From Struthio camelus (lineage: Eukaryota > Chordata > Aves > Struthioniformes > Struthionidae): 64,000 nt of DNA. Position numbers and translations under genes: made by a program. Of this stretch, positions 39,101-47,600 are shown in pieces. Numbering within the stretch: the stretch's first letter is position 1; each line of letters begins with the position of its first letter. The DNA lies in contig NC_090944.1 in assembly GCF_040807025.1 (NCBI RefSeq), positions 111,786,238 to 111,850,237 on the forward strand, written 5' to 3'. A model generated the notes under the pieces. The model saw nothing but the letters and a program-made list of their open reading frames with translations. It did no database searches and was not told the DNA's origin.

Positions 39101-41167
39101 TGTTTGACCGCTGCAAATTCTCACTGATATCTACTAGTTTTTTTACATATATTATATATATACACACACACATATACACATACACACACATATAAAAGCA
39201 AGCATGTTACATGATCACTGTCATTCCAGATGGATTCACACTGTCATCACCCTATGTCGAATTAAACTCATTACTCTCCTGAGCATTCATAGGATTGTTT
39301 ATTTGGCCCAGGGATTTTTTACTGCTGACAATCCAGAATGATTAACTAGGTGTTTCCTTAGATAACAAGGTAGGACTACAGTGTATCACATAGCAACAAT
39401 GTAATAACTGAACATACAGAAGGCACATAACAAATCTTAAGAACGTACAAAACTTTCAAAAATTCTACTGATGGAAACTTTATGAGATGGAAACAGTTCT
39501 CAACTTTCGAAAAGTGCACAGACTGTTATCAAAGGTTAAGCAGTGATCTTAAATACGTGTGTACCTTGTTAAGTTCTTCAATTCGCCTGATGAGATATGG
39601 ATTGCTGGAAGAATTTTCAAAATATACATAATCTACAATTAAAAAAAAAAAAAAGAGAAGGATACTGAATTATTTCAAAATAACGTACCTAGAAGAACAT
39701 CATTTTTGTTAGGGCAAGGTTTTTCGTAAACCTAGAAGCTGATAAAAAGCTGAGGCATCTCACTCGATGGCAGATAGTGCTCTGAAGCATTCCTACACCG
39801 AGATTTTCTCAAAACTTATTTTTACAGGGTCAAAAGTACCTCTCAAATGCTGCTAGTAAAACTTTCGATTTGATGTTTGACTTGCACCACACATCTTGCA
39901 AAGCATTGTTTCTTTATTTTCAAAGAATCTGGGCAGGGACATAACAGCATTTAAAACCCTTTGCAGTGCTGTGACACCACGCTACAGCGGAACAACTTGG
40001 GGTAGCTCATTCAGCTCTGAAGAAAGCCAACGGGACTGTTCACCGTTGCCTACTAAGCTCACAACGAAAAGGCTGAGAACTGCTGATGCAAGCAGTAAAC
40101 CCTGCCCAGGCTTCAACAGCGCTGCTCAAGGGAGGATTACTTCCACGAGTAAAGGCGGCGGGGATCACACTCCCCACGTCCCAACGAGGGAGCGTCCAGA
40201 CGGGCGATTTGCAGATGTATCGGCATACCCTGAAAGAGCGGCAGGAAGGGACTCAAACTGCTGCCGCCCCTTTTCCTTTGCATCTCCCCTCTCACCTCCG
40301 AGCACCGTTTGGCAGCAAAGAGGAGGAGACGAGACGCGTTTAACGCCGAGCAGCGCGAAGCGCACCCCGGCGCACCACCTGAGCGCCGCGGCCGGCGCCG
40401 CAGCCATGTTCGCTCCGCGGCGGCGGCGGGGGGGAAGTGATGACCGGCGGAGGCCGCGTCCTGTGGTTTTTTTCCCCCATCCGAGCGCCCCCCTTTCTCT
40501 CCGCGGCGCAGCCCGGGACCAACGCACTCTCCGGGGCCCAAGGCGGGGGGAAGCGGGCGGGAGCAGCCCGCCCGGCGGCGCAGCGGCCGTTCACTCCAGC
40601 AGAGGCCGGCAGGCCCCGCCGAGGGCAGCGCCGCACCGGCCCGCCAGGCCGCGGCGGCGGCCGAGCCGGGAGCCGCCTCAGACCCCCTCCCCTCCCCTCC
40701 CCCCGGCCGGGGCCCGGGCCGCCCTGCGCCCCCACCGCCGCGGCCCGGGGGAGGCCGTGCCCGGGCGGCTCCGCAGCGCGGGCGGGGGGAAGGCAGCTGG
40801 CGGCGGCGCCGCTCCCCCCCTTCCCCGCGGAGGGCGGCGCTGCCCGGCTCCTCCGCGGCGGTGGGGGCCGGCCTCCCACCCGGCGCGCAGGGCTGCCGGG
40901 GGAGGAACCTGCGCCCTCCCCCTCCAGCCCGCCGCGGGCCCGGCTGCCCCGCTCGGGGCCCTGGCCATGGCGGGGGAAGGGAAGCGAAGGGGAAGGGGGC
41001 GGCTCTGCTCAGCGCGCCGCGCCGCGCACGGCCCCGGCCCGCTTGGGGCCCCCCGCCGCGCCCCGGTCCCGCTCCGCACCGCGGCGCCGGGCGCGGGCCC
41101 CGGCGACGGGCGGGCGGGCGCGGCCCCGGCCCCACATACCTCCTACTCGGTACATGTTGGCCGCCAT
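1..41167 (-). CDS. MTA3: MTA3 gene, 5' two-thirds of the BAH-coding part plus introns (partial, runs off left edge)
   Basis: Metastasis-associated protein 3 is a nuclear subunit of the Mi-2/NuRD chromatin-remodelling and deacetylase complex. Six coding exons are visible on the minus strand, of 28, 68, 94, 127, 64 and 118 nt. Each is bounded by AG/GT sites and the phases are consistent, giving 166 complete codons plus one base. The protein starts [19 protein letters not shown], the typical MTA N-terminus, and continues through the BAH domain to ...[15 protein letters not shown]3 is preferred over MTA1 because the acidic linker after DKHA is short ([10 protein letters not shown]) and because of the [10 protein letters not shown] wording; the neighbouring KCNG3 agrees. 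The ELM2, SANT and GATA zinc-finger exons are expected beyond the left edge. Introns 3 and 4 are very long, and CR1 copies sit in both. Which paralogue it is rests on recalled family sequences, not on a search. Confidence 0.96.
123..240 (-). CDS. MTA3: MTA3 coding exon 6 (end of BAH domain)
   Basis: The exon encodes [20 protein letters not shown], then [19 protein letters not shown] and the first base of a Gly codon. The acceptor is CTTTTTTAG and the donor GAAG|GTAAAT. Length is 118 nt, phase 0 in and phase 1 out. The next exon, expected to begin the ELM2 region, is outside the window. Confidence 0.97.
241..1439 (-). other. MTA3 intron 5 (about 1.2 kb)
   Basis: AT-rich intron between exons 5 and 6. 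No repeat, RNA gene or extra exon is recognisable. Confidence 0.9.
1440..1503 (-). CDS. MTA3: MTA3 coding exon 5 (BAH domain)
   Basis: The exon finishes the split Arg codon and encodes [20 protein letters not shown] plus a final Glu. The acceptor is a TTCTTTCTTATGTCTGCATAG tract with one purine-rich interruption; the donor is GAG|GTAATA. Length is 64 nt, phase 2 in and phase 0 out. An open frame on the opposite strand crosses it but is only its shadow. Confidence 0.96.
6890..6914. repeat. 9-bp perfect inverted repeat, 7-nt loop
   Basis: ccagcttct and agaagctgg pair perfectly around gtgaact. It is a small hairpin in MTA3 intron 4 with no assigned function. Confidence 0.75.
8537..8584 (+). repeat. 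G-rich run followed by C20 homopolymer
   Basis: gggggtggggggt at 8537-8549 is followed 15 bases later by 20 consecutive C (8565-8584). The two arms are complementary and could form a short G/C hairpin or a quadruplex. It lies in MTA3 intron 4. Confidence 0.85.
9252..9269 (+). repeat. (AC)9 microsatellite
   Basis: A pure AC dinucleotide run in MTA3 intron 4. Confidence 0.9.
12213..12234 (+). repeat. A22 homopolymer
   Basis: A simple poly-A run in MTA3 intron 4. No recognisable retrocopy precedes it. Confidence 0.9.
13034..13061 (+). repeat. (AC)n microsatellite
   Basis: acatacat followed by ten or more AC units, in MTA3 intron 4. Confidence 0.9.
15680..16095 (+). mobile_element. older CR1 LINE fragment (reverse transcriptase region)
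   Basis: A decayed CR1 segment on the plus strand. It retains the block read as [11 protein letters not shown] (FADD at 16033-16044), the RT catalytic box, preceded by a diverged SGIPQV.ILGP-like block and a remnant of the YLDFSKAFDTVSH motif (here [14 protein letters not shown], near 15778). Several stops and frame changes break it. It abuts a younger, less decayed CR1 on the right; the boundary near 16.1 kb is approximate. Confidence 0.7.
16226..16251 (+). repeat. 13-bp perfect tandem duplication inside CR1
   Basis: The unit gacccatttggaa occurs twice back to back. It shifts the CR1 reading frame just before the [14 protein letters not shown] block and is probably a replication-slippage duplication after insertion. 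Confidence 0.85.
17196..17210 (+). pseudogene. altered RT catalytic box of the CR1 copy
   Basis: Codons TTT GCT GAG GAT ACT read FAEDT. The first of the two metal-binding aspartates in the reverse-transcriptase FADD box is Glu here, while the older neighbouring copy keeps FADD. This is one of several lesions in the copy. Confidence 0.8.
18100..18395 (+). mobile_element. older CR1 3' fragment, continuation of the interrupted older copy
   Basis: Immediately after the 3' end of the younger CR1, a diverged CR1 3' region appears in the same orientation. It shows [16 protein letters not shown] near the end of ORF2 (around 18303-18350), preceded by a GACCCAGCCTGTTTTTAGAG-like segment. It is interrupted by a G-rich tract at 18234-18258. 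Its divergence resembles the 15.7-16.1 kb piece, so both are probably one older element split by the younger insertion, with about 400-500 bp of the older element missing. Confidence 0.6.
18234..18258 (+). repeat. G-rich tract in older CR1 tail
   Basis: Runs of 4, 6 and 12 G separated by single bases. It probably expanded within the CR1 remnant. Confidence 0.85.
20174..20300 (-). CDS. MTA3: MTA3 coding exon 4 (BAH, acidic linker)
   Basis: The exon completes Lys64 and encodes EVEEESETT, then [20 protein letters not shown] and [10 protein letters not shown]. The short acidic stretch is MTA3-like; MTA1 has a longer linker here. The acceptor is TTTTCTGCAG and the donor CAG|GTAAGA. Length is 127 nt, phase 1 in and phase 2 out. 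It stands alone between two introns of more than 17 kb each. Confidence 0.97.
23036..24105 (-). mobile_element. CR1 LINE 3' fragment in MTA3 intron 3
   Basis: Reading the minus strand, the sequence corresponds to a CR1 3' region. The plus-strand text around 23060-23110 (gagacttctggaggtctctc, then aacttctcctcaaagcagg) and 23225-23290 (attaaacctctcctgtttca, gcctgttgcctcttgtcctc) is the reverse complement of the CR1 3' end and the HRLKQ-type coding block. It is an older, diverged copy without an intact terminal octamer. It runs in the same direction as MTA3. A C-rich tract (24081-24099) lies at its 5' limit. Confidence 0.85.
25473..25495 (+). repeat. T23 homopolymer
   Basis: A simple poly-T run in MTA3 intron 3, equal to poly-A on the gene's strand. 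No retrocopy is recognised next to it. Confidence 0.9.
28843..28908 (+). repeat. 3 x 22 bp imperfect minisatellite
   Basis: Three adjacent 22-bp units start at 28843, 28865 and 28887 and share actctactact...ggcc..cc. Copies 1 and 2 agree at 19 of 22 positions, copies 2 and 3 at 17 of 22. It lies in MTA3 intron 3. Confidence 0.8.
30035..30056 (+). repeat. A22 homopolymer
   Basis: A simple poly-A run in MTA3 intron 3. Confidence 0.9.
34426..34450. repeat. 8-bp perfect inverted repeat, 9-nt loop
   Basis: gctgaacc and ggttcagc pair around gcgggttgt, a GC-rich island within AT-rich intron 3. It is too short to call an RNA gene. Confidence 0.7.
37598..37691 (-). CDS. MTA3: MTA3 coding exon 3 (BAH domain)
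   Basis: The exon encodes [20 protein letters not shown] then [11 protein letters not shown], core BAH sequence shared by MTA proteins. The acceptor is CTTTTCTAG and the donor is the strong A|GTAAGTA. Length is 94 nt, phase 0 in and phase 1 out. It is followed by the 17.3 kb intron 3. Confidence 0.97.
37692..39564 (-). other. MTA3 intron 2 (about 1.9 kb)
   Basis: AT-rich intron with a TA/CA dinucleotide repeat at 39145-39194. Nothing else stands out. Confidence 0.9.
39145..39194 (+). repeat. TA/CA mixed dinucleotide repeat
   Basis: Alternating pyrimidine-purine tract (atatattatatata then cacacaca and tacacaca) in MTA3 intron 2, about 400 bp downstream of exon 2 in the gene's direction. Confidence 0.85.
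39565..39632 (-). CDS. MTA3: MTA3 coding exon 2 (BAH domain start)
   Basis: The exon encodes [10 protein letters not shown] followed by [13 protein letters not shown], the first strands of the BAH domain. The acceptor is a long T-rich tract ending ATTGTAG. The donor is AAG|GTACAC, weaker than consensus at +3 to +6. Length is 68 nt, phase 1 in and phase 0 out. Intron 1 upstream is only about 1.5 kb. Confidence 0.97.
40296..40407 (-). CDS. candidate alternative first coding exon of MTA3 (hypothetical)
   Basis: An ATG at 40407 sits in a strong context (GAACATGGC) and overlaps a YY1-type initiator motif. It opens 37 codons starting [11 protein letters not shown] and ending QTVLG, then reaches a GGAG|GTGAGA donor. 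The coding part is 112 nt, so it leaves phase 1, the same as the canonical exon 1, and would join exon 2 in frame to give ...TVLG-DYVYFE. The 37 residues contain no Asp or Glu, four Arg/Lys (R10, R16, K23, R24) and many Ala/Leu, so they resemble a mitochondrial presequence. The frame is also open upstream of the ATG. It could instead be chance GC-rich sequence or the first exon of an unrelated transcript; no expression evidence is available. Confidence 0.3.
40400..40410 (-). promoter_or_regulatory. YY1-like initiator motif at the alternative ATG
   Basis: The minus strand reads AACATGGCTGC, a close match to the YY1 motif AAnATGGCGGC that often spans the first ATG of housekeeping and mitochondrial genes. 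It supports a start site here but does not prove one. Confidence 0.35.
41140..41167 (-). CDS. MTA3: MTA3 coding exon 1 (start codon)
   Basis: The 28 coding bases read MAANMYRVG plus the first base of the next codon, ending at a GGAG|GTATGT donor. The start lies in a strong context (G at -3, G at +4), and this is the invariant MTA-family N-terminus. Phase 1 matches exon 2, which supplies AT to complete Asp10. The exon lies in the CpG island. Its 5' UTR runs towards higher coordinates; the transcription start cannot be seen. Confidence 0.96.
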
Positions 41168-41367
41168 GTCTGCGCTCCGCGCCCTCCTCCTCCTCCTGCC
41201 GCCTCTGCCAGGCCGGGCTGGGCAAGGCGGGAGCGGCTGCTGCGGCTGCGGCTGCCCCTCCACCCCGCGCCGCCACCCCTCCTTCCTTCCCTCCCTGCCT
41301 GCCTCCCCGCCCGCGGGCACAGGCCGCGGCGCCGCCCGCCTCACGGGGCCGCCGCCGCCGCCGCTTC

Positions 41368-41381
41368 GGCCATTTCCGGAG
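41368..41381 (-). promoter_or_regulatory. ETS/YY1-like composite site upstream of MTA3
   Basis: The minus strand reads TCCGGAAATGGCCG. The CCGGAA core fits ETS factors such as GABP, and AAATGGC fits YY1. It is a motif match only, but its position about 200 bp upstream of the MTA3 start codon in the CpG island suits an initiator. Confidence 0.4.
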
Positions 41382-41558
41382 CCGCCCGGCGGCGAAGGGG
41401 TTAAACAACCGCCCCCGCCGCTGCGCCCCCTCCCCCGCGCACACCGGCCCCGGCCGGGGGAGGGCTCAAGGGCCGGCCCGGCTCGGCTCGGCGTCGCTGG
41501 GGCTCGGGGGGCGCCCCCAGCCCGACCCGACCCCCGGCCCCGCCGCAAGGTGACTTAC

Positions 41559-41602
41559 CTTGGGGCGGTCGCAGCCTCGCCGCGGTCCCCGATGCGCGAC
41601 AT
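41559..41602 (-). other. candidate upstream exon with strong donor (5' UTR/uORF)
   Basis: About 400 bp upstream of the MTA3 start codon on the same strand, an ATG at 41602 (MSRIGDRGEAATAPR) runs into a near-consensus splice donor, AAG|GTAAGTCA, at 41559/41558. The coding part is 44 nt (phase 2), so splicing directly to MTA3 exon 2 would hit a stop a few codons later. If used, it is more likely a 5' UTR exon with a short uORF than a coding exon. Only the donor and context are seen; the 5' boundary is not defined. Confidence 0.3.
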
Positions 41603-44600
41603 CTTGTAGGCGCCCGCAGCCTGGTCCCGCCGGCTGGCAGATCCGCCGCGTGAGGAGCCCCACGTTGCCTGTAGGATCCCGGCGGATAGTATCGTTATTA
41701 TTAGTCCTGTTTCTTGTGTTTGCAGGCTCTGCCTCCCCCCTAGTTGAGTCTTTGTTCCTTCCGGGCAAACGCGCTCTCCCCCCTTCCCCAGCCCGGGAAA
41801 CTGCTTGCAGTGGTCCCGAGAAAGTGTCTGACACGTGTGTTCACTGCTCTGGTTGGCATTGATCTGGCGACCTTTCTGCCCCACATCCCCTTCAAAAGCT
41901 AGCGCCCCACTGATCAGAGCACAAGGCTGCGGTTACCCCCATCTTCCCCAATAAACGGGAAGGCGTCTGCCCCAGGGCAAAGGCAGAGGCAGCGGCTAGT
42001 CTGAGCATCAGTCGGTGCTGAAGGAATTGCTTACAAATCACCTGATTAGAGGGATGCTCCAGGAACATCAATATTTATGTAGCACAAAGCTTGTCTTGCC
42101 ATGTTTATGTGAAGTTCCCAGTGTCGCAAACAATGTATGCATGCGATTTATAAACAGCTCGGTCCTGCTTCAGAGTGCTTCCTTTGAAGAGAAATGTTCT
42201 TTATCGTTTTCTTGCAAGGAGGGTGATGATGTATCACTTGCTTCACGTTCAGGATTTTAGTGCGTGTTATCTTGAGCGTTTGCCAGCTAACATTTCACTT
42301 CGCCCTGAGCTGAAGGAAAACGTAGTGTTATTAAGGGAGAAACATGCTGATTTTTAAGAGGATGAGCTTCACTGGTGTTTCCGATGACCATACGCTCTCT
42401 TCCCTTTCCCTTTTTGAGTGAATCTGTGACTATGAGGGTAAGTTTGCTTCTACTTTAAGTAGCGTGCTTTTAATTTCATGGGTTACTACTTTGCGTCAAA
42501 CAAGCTGCTGACTTTTAGCATGACTAAAACATGTGAAGTTTGTATACAAAGCCCTCAGTGACTTGTACTTCTTCACAAAACTGCAGCAAAATCTGAAATC
42601 TTCCTCTGTCTTGTCTCCTGACAAGCAAACCTGTGGGATCTGAAAAGGTCTGCAGAAACTCCTTGAGACGTAGCAGCTCTATGCGATGGCACTGGTTATT
42701 TCTAGAAGCACAATAACACTACCTTGGCAGGACCAAACAAAAATAGCCAGAAGTTAAACAGTGTGTTATTTTTACTCTTGTGGTTTATTGTTTGGTAAAT
42801 AAAACAGAAATTAAACTTTGAAGGCAAGAGAACAGTTAATTCAAACAGTTGGCTCGTTGCAGTCATTGTCAATTAAACACAATGCCTCCAAGCTCTTTTT
42901 CTCAGCGTCAGTCTGCACTGCAACACTAGAGGAGTTGCCCACACTTTCGGTCTACCAGTGTACCCTCATCTAGCAAGGAGTGGATTTCAGTAGAAACAAG
43001 ACTGCACGGTCCCTGCGTGGTCTGAAGACATGGCCTGTGTAAAAGGAAGATTGCTACTGAAGAGAAAGAATTTGCCTTTCAAGAACTTGAGAGAGAACAG
43101 CCCAGGAAACCCCACGATTGCAGGCTGCTTCTGCAGCTCCACGCCCTAAAAATAGCACGACAAAGCTTTACTTACAGTTGCCTAAAGAAAGGCATGCGTA
43201 GCTTGCCTAATAACTCAGGTAGTTTATGTACCTCAGTACTGAATCACTGAGCCTGGTTATTCACTGTAATGCAGCTTGTATAGGCACAGACTGATATGGG
43301 ATGGTGTCATGCTGCTCTTACTGTGTCTTTGCATACTTTAAAGGGACTGTACTGCAAGCTGAGGAAAGCAGTGGGCACAGCTGGCTGTGGCTGGGGACTG
43401 AGTTGCAGGAATGTCAGTACATCTTAGTCCGGTGTAACGAATAGAAAAGACTGGCTAGAATTTTTCTTCTCTGCTATCTCAGTACAGGGAATGGTAAAAG
43501 TCGAAGTTGTGTAAACACCTTCATATTTCTAAATAAAATATAATGCAAAACTTGTTACCTCTTCTTCCAAGCAGATCACTGTTGAGTAAAATTCTGATAA
43601 GAGCTTTCTCTTAATCTGATAAATGGTCTTTATAGCTATATACAATAAAATTACTTGTGTTATCTGAAAGAAACCACATTTCTGTGGCAACTGAAGTCAA
43701 TAATGCAAAAGAGCATACTCCTGCTAGAGAAACGGATTATCAAAGAATCTCATTTGGTAAAAGCTTTTTTTGTTGTGCCATCCTGAGCAGCCCATAATTC
43801 CGTCTGAAGTCTGTGCTGCCCTTCAGTTGAAAAAAATCTTCCTACCCATTTATGGAGTCACAAATTGAAACACATCAGAAAAGTGATCTAGGTCAAAAAT
43901 AATCTAGATTAAGTTTAAAAATAATCCCTATACCTCTTTTTTTTTCTAGACCAATTCCCTGATCCAAGTTCACCAGCTAGCCCCACAATGAGCTAAATCA
44001 GAACTGAAGAAGATGGAGCTGAGAGGAGGGCTACCGGGGAACGTTTTGTCAAGTTACCACTATGATGTCCATTGACTTGTCCGGACCTCACCCTCTTTTT
44101 TTGACTTTTTCAGTTTATCTTCTTCAGATGCTTTTACATACTAAATACCCATTAAGCTGACTGGTGCAATACTGTATTCTTACTCATTTAAAAATGCAGT
44201 GGCGATATACAGATTTTTCATTAAGGCTGATACAAAATGTTTCACTTTTCTTCATAGGCAGCTCTTAAAGGCTTCCTGCTTACATGAGGGATTGGTTGGA
44301 CTAGGGGAATAGTAAGGGGTCAAATTTTAGCCCTAAATTTTCATTTTTAATTCCATCTAGCTTTTCAGAGACTAAAAACTTGTCAGCCATTGGCAGAACA
44401 ACGTTCACAGGAGTTCAGAGATTTTTGGACAAGTTCTGAAGAAGTCTTGTACCAGATACAAAACCTCCTCACTACCAATGCTCTTTTTCTACTATTGTAG
44501 AGACCAAAATGAAGGCTTCAAAAAGCTGTTAACAACCTTACCCTAGAAAAGTTAAGCATTTTAAAGTGGCAAAATAAGAGAACTTTCCTTGCAGCTGTCA

Positions 44601-47600
44601 TGCAGCATCCGGTTTTGTGGCCAAAGAACTTAAATCCAGAGAGGTCCAGTCCAGTATCTTCTATAGGAAACAAAAGCCTGAATCTTAAAAACAAAAAATC
44701 CCACCAACCTTATAAAAGAAATCAGTGCCAGACAAACCTCTTACTAAGTTACTGCCTTGAGGATCAAACTGACAATTCAGAGATATACAGTAAAATACAT
44801 CCAGAGATGTGTGTTTTAAGAATGACCAACTTCAAGGTAAAATACCGCAGATTTTAAAAATAATGATTTTTGGCACTGTAACTTGCTTTCTGTCAAACCA
44901 GTTGAACTACATGCCTACAACATCCTACAACATATCAGCTATGCTTAGAAGTGCTTATCACAAGTAGCTGGAATAATTTTGGATCTTTTAGGTATAAACA
45001 TCTTATTAAAATCACCAAAAGCATTGAAGGAAAATTACTTGTACCATATAAAACTGGCTCAGTTCCTTACAGTGCTTTTATGGAGACTCATCTCCATGCT
45101 GATGCAACAGAAAGGAAAAGGTGTTTAGACTTTCCCATCCTTGGGCCACATTCACACGGCCTAATTCAATCCAAGTACTTAAACCTAGAGTTTATTTCTA
45201 GCATGAGCAGTCTGAAAGCATAGGGTCTGAACATTAAACAGAGGGTTTACAAATTCATGCCAAATGAACGGTGGCTCCCTTGTTAGTAAAATTTCACTAC
45301 AATGAATAAAAGGGCTGTGTGCACATGACCCACACAAAGGATTAAGAAATACAAAGGACTTTGTGTACAGATCATTTCTTATCAGCCTAAACTCTTACTT
45401 AAAAGAGAGTAATTCACCACTGCAGAGGACTTAAGTAGCTCACAAACTTGTCCTGTGGCTCAAAAATAACAGGTAGACTTTATAAAGTCACTTTCATCTA
45501 GTGTGAATAAACATGCTGGTTAATACAGCTTGCACATTGATTAGATTGGTTTATAGGCAGCTAAAAGTACATACGCTCTTTTACTAATGCAGAGACACAC
45601 CACAGTTTGTATGATTACATTTACAAAACCCTTAGATAATTTTCATTTTATAAAAGCCATTGTACGAGATTTTTTATTTAATTTACAGGAACATGAAGTT
45701 CAATGATTATTACAGTAAGCAACAGAAAATTTTAGCTGCATCTACTGAAACATTTGTTAAATACAATCTGTAATGGATTTTTCAGTATCAACCTCCTTAA
45801 ATCAGCAAAAAATTTCTCATAGAAGAAAATCTTATTTTCTTGGCACTCAATAATAATGTATTTTATATTGACTCTGTGAATCCAATCTCAAGAGACTCTT
45901 AGCTAATTATGTCACTATTTTCATTAAATAACTTTAAGCTATTGTTTAAAGCATATTTGCTGAATTATCAGTAGTCTACAGATTTAGATGTTCACTCTAA
46001 ATCTTAAAAGTTGTAAAAATGCCATTAAATCAATGTCTATAGAAAAATGATGCTTATGCTGGAAACAAGTTATTACCTGATTGAATCTCTGTGAAAAAGA
46101 GAGATTTGGTAATGGTTTTTCAGTAAGTATCATACAATTACATAGATAGATGCTAAAGCCTATCATATAGCACTGCTTTGACTTAACACATAATTCACCA
46201 TAGATCATATAATTGAATTAAGAAGGAGTTTTTGTGCAAAATAAGTCAGATTGTACCTGTATGTACCTCACTTCTTTAAAAGACTTTAAAGACTAGATGG
46301 GCAAGAAATGCATTTCTTCCACTCCACAGGCCTAATTCTTACATAGTGTTTGCTAATGGTCTCAATGACAGCATAAAGATCATGCTTATTTTATGATTTT
46401 TTTAAGGACATTTGGCCATCTAGAGTTTTTGTTATACCTGCCGATTTATCTTGCCGTTCACATCCTAATGGAGAAAAAGCATGCAGCTTTAGGAGGTCTT
46501 GTAGCCTGTTTTATTTGCTAGTTTTGGAGATGACTTAGGTTCATGCCTTGCTTCTGTTAAAATCAATGTGAGCTTTGTGGTTGACTTCGTTAGGACTAAG
46601 GTGAGACCATTATTATATCCATTTGCTTGCTTTGATGCATGTGAGGCTGAGCGTCAGAGCACTTGGGAGCATGCTGGAGTGTTGAGTACACCTGCAGCCC
46701 TCCTCAGTGAAGCCATTTTGGGCTTAAACATAATTATACCAGATAGAGATTAAACACAGCACACTGGATTTACTTTTTATCTCCCCCTTTCCCACAACTG
46801 ATTTATTTTTCATGCTAAACACCTGCTAAAAAGCTGTCAAAGGTGCTTAATGACACATATTTAAGTATAGTACAGTACATTCATCTGAGCAGAATTAATT
46901 TAACTCAAGGACTCAGCATCTGTTCGGTTCAGTTTTTCTGGGGATTGAGTGATTGCAGGAAAGTAACACTGAAGTGTAACATATTGATCAACTGTACACT
47001 CAATCCCCTAGTGCCTTACCATGCCTCTAAACACTGTTTTGTGTTTCCATTACAGAAACATTTGTCCTAAAATTCTCAAGTGCTGCCTGCTTTTTATTAT
47101 TCATTGTTATGTTTAGCTTTGAAAAATCAGAATAATTTCTTTATGCACGTAGCAAATCTATAGGTCAGTGAAGTGGCATGAGAACAGCTCATTATTTTGT
47201 TTTGATAAGAAACTTCAGTTCTGAAATGGGTGAATTTCAGGGACACATTTATCACTGGTATAATAAACACACACTATCCTCTTAAATCAGCAGAATTGTG
47301 ACTGCTTACACATAGCAAATTTAACTTTGTTTCCAAGTGACCTTTATTTCTAAAAATAGGCAGTATCACAGAGGAGGTCATTTTGCCTGCCTGGTTAACA
47401 AGCTGCTGAGTAGATGACTGCCTGCCAAAAAATCAATATGCATACTGATGAGGAAGAACAGCAGAACTGCAAAGAACTATAATAATACTGTTATTTGGGA
47501 AAGCGTTAATGGTCACCATTAAGCAGGTCTGTGATCTACAGACAATCACATACCTGGCTGAAGTCAGTGAAGCGCATGAAATATTCTCTCAGGATGAATG

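Larger units (their letters stand above)
39633..41139 (-). other. MTA3 intron 1 (about 1.5 kb)
   Basis: The part next to exon 2 is AT-rich. From about 40.3 kb it becomes the extremely GC-rich CpG island that also covers exon 1. The GC-rich part has long open frames on both strands, which I attribute to lack of stop codons at high GC. A candidate alternative first exon lies at 40296-40407 and is listed separately. Confidence 0.85.
40330..41680. promoter_or_regulatory. MTA3: MTA3 CpG island / promoter region
   Basis: Dense CG dinucleotides, many GC boxes and no TATA box mark a CpG-island promoter covering MTA3 exon 1 and most of intron 1. On the minus strand at 41368-41381, about 200 bp upstream of the start codon, the sequence reads TCCGGAAATGGCCG, a composite ETS (CCGGAA) and YY1-like (AAATGGC) site typical of TATA-less starts. 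YY1-like ATGGCGGC/ATGGCTGC motifs also overlap both the canonical ATG (41160-41170) and the alternative one (40400-40410). Exact start sites cannot be read from sequence. Confidence 0.75.

Noticed and set aside
39896..41609. Very long open frames (up to about 500 codons) on both strands over the MTA3 CpG island
   Set aside because: They overlap in several frames on both strands, consist of Arg/Pro/Gly/Ala low-complexity sequence, and follow from the scarcity of stop codons at extreme GC. Only the exon pieces with splice sites were kept.
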